A stretch of 64,000 bases of DNA from Bacteroidota bacterium (GTDB lineage: Bacteria; Bacteroidota; Bacteroidia; Bacteroidales; Prolixibacteraceae). Below the pieces are notes generated by a model that was given only the letters and a program-made list of their open reading frames with translations, had not been told where the DNA came from and ran no database searches. The stretch's first letter is position 1. Each line of letters opens with the position of its first letter. Position numbers and translations under genes: made by a program. Shown one piece after another: positions 38,182 to 46,811 of this stretch. Location of the stretch: NCBI GenBank assembly GCA_030698405.1, contig JAUYMU010000059.1:1-64000 (forward strand), in the 5' to 3' direction.

Positions 38182-39945
38182 TTAATTATTTCTGAATTGA
38201 TGATAGTACCAGTAAGAATCAGAGAACTCAGCGCGCAGGTTGCTTTCCGGATTCGACTGTCGTGAAATGTTTTGGTATGCCTGAAAGCGCTGTTTGATCG
38301 CAGGATTTACCGGATAGGGAATGTCCTGCGTCGGATCGTTATTGGACATGCCCCAAATATAGATCAGGGTTTCCTGATAACTGACAGGAATGGACTTGTA
38401 ATTTAGCGATTCGCCCAGCGGGAAATATTGCCAGAAATGCTTCAGATCTTTCGATAGCAAGGTGTAAGCCATCAGATATTCATAAGCCATCCGGTTTGTT
38501 TTGTTTTGCATGAATAAAATTCCAAGCATCATGTCTTTCTCTGCTTCGCTGAACAGAAAATCTTCCTTTGTGCGGCATTGACGCAACCAACCCCATTCCG
38601 AATGCTGTTCGATGAGTTTTTCGTCTTTCATCGTTTGAAGTGCTTGTTTTGCCCAGCCCCGGTAGTAAAAAGTTTGTTGCAGCAGGTGTAAATATTTCCC
38701 GGCAACAGCGTAATTGCCATTGATCAGATTGGTTTCTGCCAAACGCTTTACCGAGCGTACACTTTTCTGGTAGTCAGGCAAAGCCTCCATGGCTTCAAAA
38801 GCATAACGCTGTGCGGTATTTACAAATCCCAGATGATAATACACCTCTCCGGCAATGGTTGGTATAGTATAATCGCGGGTAAAATCGGGGAGCAGGCCGC
38901 CAACCCCATTCTGGTAATAATGAAACATCCGGTCGGCAAGCAATTCCTGTTTTGCAAGTGCCAGATTTAAACAGGTTACCGAAAGCGGTCCTGAAGGTGA
39001 TTTTTGGTCGGCAAGCTTGATTACCCGATCCCATTTTCGCATCCGCACATTAAAATCGTAAGCCATCACTTCTTCCTTTTCCATATCGGACGACCGGCTA
39101 ATAAATACGGATCCTCCAACAATCAGCACAAATAGTTGAATACTGAGAATGAATGTGGTTTTTTTTGGCTGAAACTTGTCAGACAGAAAACGAATCAGAA
39201 AGGGAATGTAAACAATCAGGATTCCGATTACACCGGCAGCTATCGGAATATTTACAGGGAATCGGTAATAGTTGGCTCCGATCCAAACCTGTTGCATCGG
39301 ATATTGAAGGAAATAGGTTTTGCTGAGAATTGGAAAAGCAACGGAAAGCAGGATACAGGCAAAAGCCAGCAAAACCAGATACAGATTTTTTATTTTTCGT
39401 GCGGTTATTTCTCTTGAAATTGCAAACAACGGAAGCAGTAAAAAAGCACCCCCGGCAAGCCAATACAGCACCGGAATTGAAATCAGAAAAAATGAAATCC
39501 GAAGCGGAATGGAATCGAAGAGGGTATAGGCACGAATCCAGAAAGCCACGAGCAGCATGGCTGCAACACCCCCAAAAAGGTAATTCTCGTCGCAGAGCAT
39601 TCCCCAATAGAGCAATGATGGAATAAACGTGAGCGGCACGAACAAAGGATTCGCTCCCATCCGGCGCGAAACCGACCAAACAGCCCGCTGCAGCAGTGTC
39701 AGCATGGACACGATGACAATTGCCCCCACCCAGGAATAAAAGAAAAACTGGGTGAAGAAATTCCCCATGTAATCGCTAAAACCACCCGGCTTTTCCATCA
39801 ACTGAAAGAAGTAATCAGCAGTGAACAGGAACATTTGATACTGCTCCTGATAGTTCAGATGAAAGGGGTAGACAAAAGCAAAAAAGAGAAACACGATTAC
39901 CCCAAATGTCAGTGAAAGCAGCTTATCGATCGAAAATATCTTCAT
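38182..39945 (-). CDS. DUF6057-type polytopic membrane protein, copy 1
   Basis: This protein of about 587 residues has roughly ten hydrophobic helices in the first 330 residues, followed by a soluble helical C-terminal domain with TPR-like spacing (LALAKQELLADRMFHYYQNG; YHLGFVNTAQRYAFEAMEAL; LAETNLINGNYAVAGKYLHLL). The first loop YPFHLNYQEQYQMFLFTADYFF, the KPGGFSDYMGNFFTQFF stretch and the next copy's YPYHLFFKEQIQLFLFSSDYF are strongly alike. The start at 39945 (MKIFSIDKLL) is preferred, since the longer reading from 40077 runs through an intergenic palindrome. Many helices plus a soluble C-terminal domain recall GT-C glycosyltransferases, but I see no firm catalytic motif. Confidence 0.75.
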   Translation of the reverse strand: MKIFSIDKLLSLTFGVIVFLFFAFVYPFHLNYQEQYQMFLFTADYFFQLMEKPGGFSDYMGNFFTQFFFYSWVGAIVIVSMLTLLQRAVWSVSRRMGANPLFVPLTFIPSLLYWGMLCDENYLFGGVAAMLLVAFWIRAYTLFDSIPLRISFFLISIPVLYWLAGGAFLLLPLFAISREITARKIKNLYLVLLAFACILLSVAFPILSKTYFLQYPMQQVWIGANYYRFPVNIPIAAGVIGILIVYIPFLIRFLSDKFQPKKTTFILSIQLFVLIVGGSVFISRSSDMEKEEVMAYDFNVRMRKWDRVIKLADQKSPSGPLSVTCLNLALAKQELLADRMFHYYQNGVGGLLPDFTRDYTIPTIAGEVYYHLGFVNTAQRYAFEAMEALPDYQKSVRSVKRLAETNLINGNYAVAGKYLHLLQQTFYYRGWAKQALQTMKDEKLIEQHSEWGWLRQCRTKEDFLFSEAEKDMMLGILFMQNKTNRMAYEYLMAYTLLSKDLKHFWQYFPLGESLNYKSIPVSYQETLIYIWGMSNNDPTQDIPYPVNPAIKQRFQAYQNISRQSNPESNLRAEFSDSYWYYHQFRNN

Positions 39946-40013
39946 TAAAAAAAAGGTTATCACTTTGTTGTAAATTTCAATAAAAATTGAGTTCACTCCG
40001 AAAAGTCGATTAG

Positions 40014-40209
40014 TTATCCCGAAGGGATAAAATTTGAATAACCACCGGTGAAACCGGTGGAAAGGAAATGAAATCAAAATCGCAACCCTGAAAGGGTTGA
40101 ACTTTTAGTGTGTTAATATTCAACCCTTTCGGGGTTGCGTGTTCGTCTTTCATTCTTCCGTCCCGAGAGTAAATCGGGGCGGTTATTCAAATTCAGTCCT
40201 TTCAGGACT
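40014..40209. repeat. Composite palindromic intergenic element (REP/BIME-like), copy 2
   Basis: A string of hairpins fills most of the 342-base gap 39946-40287: TTATCCCGAAGGGATAA (40014-40030), CCACCGGT/ACCGGTGG (40042-40060), a 21-base inverted pair with one mismatch (40081-40101 with 40119-40139), and AGTCCT/AGGACT (40195-40209). It shares TTTGAATAACC beside a GGTG-AAACC hairpin, and GGTTATTCAAATT, with the element at 14975-15163. I see no gene in the gap. The element splits the duplicated gene pairs of the operon and may attenuate transcription between them. Confidence 0.8.
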
Positions 40210-40287
40210 ATCTTAGGACTTTCTGACTTCTCGTATTGGACTCAAAATTTAGATATTTTATTGATTGAAAATTAAATGATTATTTAT

Positions 40288-41733
40288 CTACTTCACCCGT
40301 TCAGCCTCCTGATCCCAAAACACCCGTTCAATATCCGCGGCATCAAATGGTGTCGGGCCATCAGACAATTCAGGAATATTAAACGATTTAAGCAGGTTGT
40401 CGTATTTCGATGGATCTCGCTGCGGCAAAACAAACGGCTTGTGCGCTTTCCCCGTTGAATCAATGTAACAGAAATAGGGTTTGCCGTAGATTCCATCGTC
40501 GCGTTTACTGGCAAAAACAAACCAACGGCTGTTTGACGACCAACTGTGATAAGAATCGGAATTTGGTCCGTTAACGATTTTCAAACTGTCAATTTCGCCA
40601 GTTTCGAGGTTCATCATCTGCAAATCGGCTTCGCGGTGCCAGATCGGAAATGTGCCATAATCAGCCACGGTATAAAGCAGAAACCTGCCATCGGGCGAAG
40701 TTTTCAGATGACAAACCGATCCATTCATCTTTTTTGCATCCCAAAGCGTATCTGCCTTTAAGCCAATTGTGCCATTTTCTGCATTAAAACTTACCCGGCA
40801 AATGCTGTATTTCAGTGATTTGATGCTGTCGGGCAAAGGCACGGCAGGTGCCACGCAGTAATAAATCCATTTTCCATCGGCAGAAAAAACCGGAAAAGAT
40901 TCGAAAGCGGTGGAATCTGAAAGGAATGGTTGCGTGCTTGTTACATTGGTGTCGAAGTCCAGAACGACTAAATCAGAAGCGGTATCATACACTTCCAGGC
41001 GTTCGCTTTTGAGGGCATGAAGTTCAGGAATGATGATGTTCGTGGAGAAAACGGCATACCGTCCACCCGGGTGGAAATTGCCATAAACAGCATTCAAAAT
41101 CATGCCGTTTCCTTTTGTGTTTATCTTTCTCAGTTTGCCATCTTTGTTCAAAATGGTTCCACCATTCTTTCCCCTGAGATGAAACATGGAAAGCGAAGCA
41201 TTTTGGTTGCCATAAATGTGACAGTTCATACAAGTTCCATCGGTTAAATTATTGTCGGCAATCACCCGCTCATCAAACGATTCAATATTCCGCTCTACAA
41301 TCTGTACTTTGTTCCAGACTTCATATCCCGGTTCAATCAGGCGGTAGCTGAGGTAAGGACTTATCGAATCGCTTTTTACATGCCATTTAAATGGGTTATA
41401 CTGAATCCATTTTCCGTTTTTTCGGGCAGTCACCCGGATGCTCAGGCTTTTTCCTGATTCCAAAGCAAGAAGTGTTTTCCATTTTTTTACCGGAATCGAA
41501 ATTTTTCCATTTCCCCTGACAATTATTGAACTGTTGCTGCCTTCAATGGAGACGATCATCTTGTCGGTCGAATCGCGCATCATAAAATTCAGGGGCGCCA
41601 CATTCACCGGAATAGACACGTCGATGTAATCGGGATAAATGGCCGGAAGTTCATGACTTATCCTGACGTCAGCCGGACCGCTGCACGCCATCAGAACTAA
41701 AACTGATATTATGAAAAAGATTATATTTCTCAT
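40288..41733 (-). CDS. TolB-like beta-propeller lipoprotein with a CxxCH haem site, copy 2
   Basis: This 481-residue paralogue of the 36709-38175 product has a lipoprotein signal ending VLMACSG (Cys17), the same N-terminal sandwich (IYPDYIDVSIPVNVAPLNF), the haem motif CMNCH (C168, C171, H172) and the propeller repeats FHPGGRYAVFS, FSADGKWIYYC, TSPDGRFLLYT and WSSNSRWFVFAS. The start at 41733 overlaps the DUF6057-type stop by four bases (ATGA), showing tight coupling. The longer frame upstream is an artefact of reading through that gene. Conservation of CxxCH and of the propeller in both copies argues that both matter. Confidence 0.82.
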   Translation of the reverse strand: MRNIIFFIISVLVLMACSGPADVRISHELPAIYPDYIDVSIPVNVAPLNFMMRDSTDKMIVSIEGSNSSIIVRGNGKISIPVKKWKTLLALESGKSLSIRVTARKNGKWIQYNPFKWHVKSDSISPYLSYRLIEPGYEVWNKVQIVERNIESFDERVIADNNLTDGTCMNCHIYGNQNASLSMFHLRGKNGGTILNKDGKLRKINTKGNGMILNAVYGNFHPGGRYAVFSTNIIIPELHALKSERLEVYDTASDLVVLDFDTNVTSTQPFLSDSTAFESFPVFSADGKWIYYCVAPAVPLPDSIKSLKYSICRVSFNAENGTIGLKADTLWDAKKMNGSVCHLKTSPDGRFLLYTVADYGTFPIWHREADLQMMNLETGEIDSLKIVNGPNSDSYHSWSSNSRWFVFASKRDDGIYGKPYFCYIDSTGKAHKPFVLPQRDPSKYDNLLKSFNIPELSDGPTPFDAADIERVFWDQEAERVK

Positions 41734-43466
41734 TTCTTTTGAATGGTTGCAAAATGATAATAGAACCAGTACGATTGACCAAACCGTTCTTTCAGGGCGT
41801 TCATGTCCCCCTTTGTTTGTTCGTAGAGTTTGGTATAGGCAATAAAGTCCTTCATCTTTTGGGGATTGATGGAATAGCCAGCAGCTTCTTCTCCGGAAGC
41901 CTTTGAAGCGAACAATTGAATTAGCAAAGTTTCGCCATAAACTTTGGGAACTGGCCGGTCGATCTGTCGTGCATATTGATCGTACGCTATTTTGAAAGAT
42001 TTCAAATCCTTGTCCAGCAGGTAATGACAAAGCAAATAATCGAGTGCGATTGTGTTCCCGGGATTTTGCTGAACCAGAAAACGGAGCGAAGCCAGCTGGT
42101 CGTTCGATTTTCGCAAGGTGTCGGTATGCGGAATCTGCTCCCGCTTTTCGGAAAGCCATTTGTTCGGGACAGCAGCATGATTCATGAGCTGCCGGCTTTT
42201 TGCCCATTTTTTATGAAACAGGGTTTTGCTTAGAATTTGCAAATATTTGTCGGCAGCAGCGGTGTCTCCGTTAATCAGGTTAATTTCTGCCAGACGTTTG
42301 ATCATTCGTGAACTTCGATGATAGGGCGAAAATGTATTTCCAAGCATAGCAGAATGTTGGGCAAGGTTCATGTCGCCCATCAGGAAAAAAACTTCATTGC
42401 TCACAAAGATCGACTGCCAGCTTTCATCAGGCATTACCGGCAATATCAAACCATGAACAGACGGCTGATAGAATTCGAGCAGATGTTCGGGCAACACGCC
42501 GTTTTTTGCCAGCGCCATGTTGGTGAAGTAGGTGGCCTGCCTGTCCTTCAGCTTGTATTTTTGGGAAAGTTCAATCACGCGATCGGTGTTACCGAAATAA
42601 GTTTCACTGTCCAGCGACAGGATTTTTTCGAACCTGAAATTGGCATTTACCGACAGTCCGCCAATCAGCAATCCGATGAAAACAGGGGGAACAGCAATGT
42701 TGAACAATTTCGAATGAGTGAGTTCAATCCTTTTCAGGGAAAAAACACCGGCCAGCATAAAAACAAAAGCAGCGGGCAAAAGTAAACTTTGTACCTGAAT
42801 TGCCGGGTAAATGTAGGCTTGCAATGTGGTGAGCAGGTAATGGTGCCTGAATGCCAGCGGTATTGCAACTGCAAGGGCAATAGCAACAATCCATTTCAGT
42901 AAACTAAATCGTCCTTGTTTAAAGTCCCGGGCAACGATCAAAACCGGAAGAATCAGTATGGTCATTCCGGCCAGCCAGTATCCGGTAAAAATTACAATCG
43001 GGACTGAAACGATGGAAAGCCGGCGGTTCGAAATGAAGGTATAAATCAGGAACAGCAGGAGGACCAAAATAAAACCGACAGAAACGGATACGCTGTGTAA
43101 GATTTCCAGATGAAGAATCCAGTCGGCAATAACGGGAAGCAATGCCCAAACAGATGCTTTGGTGGTGGAAGAAATACGTTTGATGACGATTGAACTGATC
43201 AGCCATTCAAGCAGAAACAGGAAGGAAAGTACGGTAGCCCCACCTCCGCGGAGATAAAAAAACTGGGTCAGGAAATCGCCTGTATAGCCAGCCAGCCATG
43301 CGGGTTTGCTGAAATAGGAAATAAAATAATCAGAAGAAAATAGGAACAGCTGTATCTGCTCTTTGAAGAACAAATGGTAAGGATAGAAGAACTGAAAAAA
43401 CAGGAAACTTATACCAACAAGGCTTGCCGGTAATATCCAATCGATTTTCTTTTCGTATTCCGCCAT
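41730..43466 (-). CDS. DUF6057-type polytopic membrane protein, copy 2
   Basis: This 578-residue paralogue of 38182-39945 has about ten membrane helices in the first 300 residues and a soluble helical C-terminal half (EVFFLMGDMNLAQHSAMLGN; LAEINLINGDTAAADKYLQIL). The loop after helix 1 reads YPYHLFFKEQIQLFLFSSDY and the next KPAWLAGYTGDFLTQFFYL, matching the other copy closely. Its stop overlaps the start of the paired propeller lipoprotein. Invariant first-loop residues next to the membrane surface suggest a periplasmic active or binding site. Biochemical function is unknown to me. Confidence 0.75.
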   Translation of the reverse strand: MAEYEKKIDWILPASLVGISFLFFQFFYPYHLFFKEQIQLFLFSSDYFISYFSKPAWLAGYTGDFLTQFFYLRGGGATVLSFLFLLEWLISSIVIKRISSTTKASVWALLPVIADWILHLEILHSVSVSVGFILVLLLFLIYTFISNRRLSIVSVPIVIFTGYWLAGMTILILPVLIVARDFKQGRFSLLKWIVAIALAVAIPLAFRHHYLLTTLQAYIYPAIQVQSLLLPAAFVFMLAGVFSLKRIELTHSKLFNIAVPPVFIGLLIGGLSVNANFRFEKILSLDSETYFGNTDRVIELSQKYKLKDRQATYFTNMALAKNGVLPEHLLEFYQPSVHGLILPVMPDESWQSIFVSNEVFFLMGDMNLAQHSAMLGNTFSPYHRSSRMIKRLAEINLINGDTAAADKYLQILSKTLFHKKWAKSRQLMNHAAVPNKWLSEKREQIPHTDTLRKSNDQLASLRFLVQQNPGNTIALDYLLCHYLLDKDLKSFKIAYDQYARQIDRPVPKVYGETLLIQLFASKASGEEAAGYSINPQKMKDFIAYTKLYEQTKGDMNALKERFGQSYWFYYHFATIQKK

Positions 43467-43485
43467 TCAATCCGGAGCTAAGTAA

Positions 43486-44079
43486 TCATTTCAGGTTCAA
43501 ATTCTTTTTTTGTTCGGGAGTGAAAGAATTACCCATTAATTTGGCAACAAATTTTCCAACAACATTGTCCTGATTGTTGCGCGCAAAGTTATAATGAAAA
43601 TCTACAATCCTGAGATTTAGTGAGTCAGCCGTCTGTTTGATAACGGTTTGTTCTGAACTGTCAGCGCTGCTAAACTTTTGCTTCAGCTCTTCATGGAGAT
43701 GGTCAGCCATCAGTTTCTTTTCTTTCCAGTACTGAAGTGAGTCGTTGAGTGCAGTTCCGCGAACCATGCTGTTTGGGCCAATCCTGACGGTTAATTCGCC
43801 CGGCTCTTTTACCACAAGCAATTCCTGAAGCTTTAAACGCAATGCCGGTTTGGGTCTGATAATGTAAATTTCTGCGGAATTGGCTACTCCTTTTATTTGA
43901 AACATTCCATTTACAATGAAGGCAGAATCCACTTTTTCTTTTACTGCATTTTCCAGTGGAACCAGATAAATAACCTCGCCGTCGTAAGTTTTGTCAGGCA
44001 ACTGGCCTTGTATCCTGAACTGGCCATCAGTTTGGCAACCGGTCAGGATTATAAATAAAATGTAGCAGAGGTTTCGCAT
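43486..44079 (-). CDS. DUF4369-like lipoprotein without a thioredoxin domain
   Basis: This 197-residue lipoprotein (IILTGC lipobox) has an N-terminal DUF4369-like beta domain (FRIQGQLPDKTYDGEVIYLVP and DSAFIVNGMFQIKGVANSAEIYII). A charged helical part follows (about 120-197; KLMADHLHEELKQKFSS). DUF4369 usually sits in front of a TlpA-like thioredoxin, but here the protein stops before any CxxC. It is 19 bases upstream of the DUF6057-type gene in the operon. It could be a shortened TlpA partner for the CxxCH proteins or an independent binding protein. The domain match is recalled, not searched. Confidence 0.65.
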   Translation of the reverse strand: MRNLCYILFIILTGCQTDGQFRIQGQLPDKTYDGEVIYLVPLENAVKEKVDSAFIVNGMFQIKGVANSAEIYIIRPKPALRLKLQELLVVKEPGELTVRIGPNSMVRGTALNDSLQYWKEKKLMADHLHEELKQKFSSADSSEQTVIKQTADSLNLRIVDFHYNFARNNQDNVVGKFVAKLMGNSFTPEQKKNLNLK

Positions 44080-44117
44080 GGCTCCAGAGTCGATAAATTA
44101 CTTCAGTTTACGAAATA

Positions 44118-44144
44118 AGAGGACGAACCATAAGCCCGTCCTCT
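44118..44144 (-). terminator. Hairpin after the SusCD-associated lipoprotein gene
   Basis: AGAGGACG (44118-44125) pairs perfectly with CGTCCTCT (44137-44144), and the loop can extend pairing through GGGCTTA. It lies in the 91-base gap after the lipoprotein gene and before the DUF4369-like gene. Only a weak T-rich run follows on the minus strand, so partial termination is likelier than a full stop. Its position parallels the terminator after susD in the xylan operon. Confidence 0.55.
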
Positions 44145-44170
44145 ATATTATTCAAAAGTTTTAGCAGCTG

Positions 44171-45004
44171 TTATTTTGCCTTGAACATCCAAAACCAGGC
44201 AGTTCCCCATGAACCGGCACCGGGTTCAGGAAATGCAAGAACCATCTTGTTGGCGTCCAATTTCAGAATATCATATTCATAAACTGTTGCGCCTCCGCCG
44301 TTTGGCTGTATTCCGCAAAGAACACCAATGTTCTTGGTTTTTAACTTACCTTTTGCCCAAACTGCGCCACCGTCGTCCATAGTTTTTGCTGACATGTCAA
44401 AAGAGAAAGAACCTTTTGCTGAAGTAGCATCGCTCTTAATCTTTGTAAGCGAAGAGCCGCTAACAGCGAACACCATTTCAGCTCCGGCGCCTTCTCCGGC
44501 AGCCTGACCATTGATGTCAGCCAAAGCAACCTTCCACCATCCCGGAGAAACATTGCCTTTGTAGCCACCGTTGCCCCATACAGCATTGGCTTGGGTATCA
44601 TCCCAAACCCAGCTTTTTTCGCCGGTACCGCAAAGTAGTCCCCATTCTTCAGGAACATTGATCAAAGTATCGATCTGCACGGTTAAGGTTTTTGTAATGG
44701 TAGTTCCATCGTGATTCAATCCGGTGAACACAATATCATTGGCACCCTTTAGTACCAGCATAACTGTTGTCTTTGTACTTGTTGTTGTGCCGTTTCCGTA
44801 ATTCCAGGAGCTCAGACAACCAACGCCGTCACTGTTCAGTTCAATACTATTCGATTTCTTTCCTTTGACCATTACCGGAGTAGCTGAGATTTGCAAATCA
44901 TCGGCAGTTATTGCGCCTGACAAAACATCTCTGTTCTCTATCGGATCGCAGGCAACCAGCATCATAGTGGCAGCCAGCATTGTATATAATATAGCTTTTT
45001 TCAT
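44171..45004 (-). CDS. SusE/F-position surface lipoprotein
   Basis: This protein of about 277 residues has a lipoprotein signal (MLVACDP). Ig/PKD-like strands follow (SATPVMVKGKKSNSIEL; GANDIVFTGLNHDGTTITKTLTVQID), then a C-terminal beta-sandwich rich in Trp and Gly (GEKSWVWDDTQANAVWGNGGY; PGAGSWGTAWFWMF). Proteins in this position after SusD are usually surface glycan-binding lipoproteins. The start at 45004 (MKKAILYTML) gives the clean signal peptide. The closest role is SusE/SusF-like binding for the substrate of the second system. The ligand is unknown. Confidence 0.75.
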   Translation of the reverse strand: MKKAILYTMLAATMMLVACDPIENRDVLSGAITADDLQISATPVMVKGKKSNSIELNSDGVGCLSSWNYGNGTTTSTKTTVMLVLKGANDIVFTGLNHDGTTITKTLTVQIDTLINVPEEWGLLCGTGEKSWVWDDTQANAVWGNGGYKGNVSPGWWKVALADINGQAAGEGAGAEMVFAVSGSSLTKIKSDATSAKGSFSFDMSAKTMDDGGAVWAKGKLKTKNIGVLCGIQPNGGGATVYEYDILKLDANKMVLAFPEPGAGSWGTAWFWMFKAK

Positions 45005-45040
45005 TTTTCTTATCTTGAAATTTATCATTAAATATCAAAC

Positions 45041-46798
45041 TTACTCGTTCCAGCTAACAAATAACGCGGATGCATCCCAACCGACATTTTGTTTCAATAC
45101 ACCGTTTGAAAGATCTATTTCAGACTGAGGAATTGGCATAAAACCTTTTGTTGCATCATACCTGGCAGCGTAACCTGCACCCTGGTTTTTCATCGTAGTA
45201 GCAACACCGCGATTCCAGATATCTGAACCGAGCTGATTTGAGAGCGCTTCCTTTGCAATCCCCCAGCGACGGATATCGCTCCAGCGTGTTCCTTCAAAAG
45301 CAAGTTCCCAGCGACGTTCGTTACGAAGCGCGCTTACCGAATAGCCAACTTCAGGCAGTCCTGCGCGGACACGAACTTTGTTCATACTTTCAGCAGTTCC
45401 CTTAAGTTCTGAGTGCATCAGAAGAACGTCGGCAAAACGGATGATATTCAAATCCACTTCATGACCCAACTGAAAGTCATCAGCAGCGCCATCGCCATAA
45501 TATTCTGTTGAAGAGGTAAAACTATTGAACAGCGCATTTAATGAACCATCTGGTTTATAAGATTTCACACCGGTTGTGGCAACAATTTTCTTTTGGTAAA
45601 AACCAGATTCTTCCATTAATTTATCGGCGCCATAAACATAGTCAGCCGTTTTTGTACCATCAAGAATTGAAGCTTCACGGCGTGGATCATTGGGTTCGGC
45701 AGCTTTCCATTCATTCCAAAGTTTTGGACTCACAGGACCTGCTCCCCAACCTTGTCCGAAAGGATACATATTTTTAAACTGATCGGCGCCACCATGGCTG
45801 CGTATTCCGAAGTGCAGCATATACTGGTTTGAATATCCGATGGTTGTTCCCCAACTTGCCAAATGCGAAAATTTAATTGCAAATACCTGTTCAGGATTGT
45901 TGCCATCTTTTACCCATGCCGGAGCATCTTTGGCGTAAGGATAATCTTTCTTTGAAAGTGTATTCGTGTATGGCCACAAACTACGGAAGTCAGTTATCAA
46001 ACTGTTTCCGCTGTTTGCGATACAATCCTCCAGGGCAGTTATTACTTCAGCCTTTGAAATTGATCCTGTGATCTTACCATCAGCTCCCATTAATGGAAGT
46101 GCATCTTTTTGATAGAACCCTGTGTAGAAAAGAAAAACCCGGGCAAGAAGAGCTTCAGCAGCCCATTTTGTAACGTGTCCGCTACCTGAAACAGTTTCAT
46201 TCCATTTTTTGTCAGGCATAATACTGATGGCTTCTTTCAAACCAGCGGCAATAAAACCATACACTTCCTCCGGCGAAGCTTGTGCCGGATATACCTGCGC
46301 CTCGCTAACAGTGGCCGGAACACTGGTAATCAAAGGAACATTGCCAAACATTTCTACCAATTCATTGTAGAAGTATGAGCGAAGGAAAAGTGTCTCACCC
46401 TTTAACTGATTTCTCAGTTGCTCGTTTTCCACTTTGTCAAGGTTGGCAACAGCCATATTGGCACGGCTAATTCCTGCGTAACGATCGGACCAGAAGGATT
46501 TGAAGCGGTCCATGTTGGTGTACAACAAGTGGTCGAGAACCTGCATGTCCTTGTCATTTTCACCACCACCGCCAAAACGATCGTCTGAAGCCAATTCGGC
46601 TGCATAAAAATAAGTGTTGGCGACATTGGCTACCGGCTTGTTTAAGGTGGCATAAACACCCGTTACCATTTGAATGGCATCATCCGCCGTCTTTGGATAA
46701 TTCCCGGTATTCTTCTTGGTATAGCTCTCTGTGTCGAGATAGCTTTCGCAACTCGTAAACAAAAGGGCAGTTGCTGCAAAATAGATTATCTTTTTCAT
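45041..46798 (-). CDS. SusD/RagB-family lipoprotein of the second system
   Basis: This protein of about 585 residues has the lipobox LFTSC. SusD features include TADDAIQMVTGVYATLN, LKGETLFLRSYFYNELVEMFGNVPLI, LLMHSELKGTAESMNKVRVRAGLP and LRNERRWELAFEGTRWSDIRRWG. The start at 46798 is chosen for the signal peptide MKKIIYFAATALLFTSC. The longer frame begins inside susC. It partners the SusC encoded 13 bases upstream. No polysaccharide-degrading enzyme is encoded in this operon, so the ligand may not be a plant glycan. Confidence 0.94.
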   Translation of the reverse strand: MKKIIYFAATALLFTSCESYLDTESYTKKNTGNYPKTADDAIQMVTGVYATLNKPVANVANTYFYAAELASDDRFGGGGENDKDMQVLDHLLYTNMDRFKSFWSDRYAGISRANMAVANLDKVENEQLRNQLKGETLFLRSYFYNELVEMFGNVPLITSVPATVSEAQVYPAQASPEEVYGFIAAGLKEAISIMPDKKWNETVSGSGHVTKWAAEALLARVFLFYTGFYQKDALPLMGADGKITGSISKAEVITALEDCIANSGNSLITDFRSLWPYTNTLSKKDYPYAKDAPAWVKDGNNPEQVFAIKFSHLASWGTTIGYSNQYMLHFGIRSHGGADQFKNMYPFGQGWGAGPVSPKLWNEWKAAEPNDPRREASILDGTKTADYVYGADKLMEESGFYQKKIVATTGVKSYKPDGSLNALFNSFTSSTEYYGDGAADDFQLGHEVDLNIIRFADVLLMHSELKGTAESMNKVRVRAGLPEVGYSVSALRNERRWELAFEGTRWSDIRRWGIAKEALSNQLGSDIWNRGVATTMKNQGAGYAARYDATKGFMPIPQSEIDLSNGVLKQNVGWDASALFVSWNE

Positions 46799-46811
46799 AT
46801 TTAGACTCTCA

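Noticed and set aside
38182-40077. The longer N-terminus of the first DUF6057-type protein from 40077
   Set aside because: It would translate the intergenic palindromic element; the paralogue starts at the position matching 39945.
36709-41733. Reading the CxxCH propeller proteins as ordinary TolB subunits of the Tol-Pal system
   Set aside because: They are lipoproteins with an extra N-terminal domain and haem motif, and no tolA, tolQ, tolR or pal genes are nearby.
40288-42207. A 639-codon start for the second propeller lipoprotein
   Set aside because: The first 158 codons read through the DUF6057-type gene in another frame; the lipoprotein signal begins at 41733.
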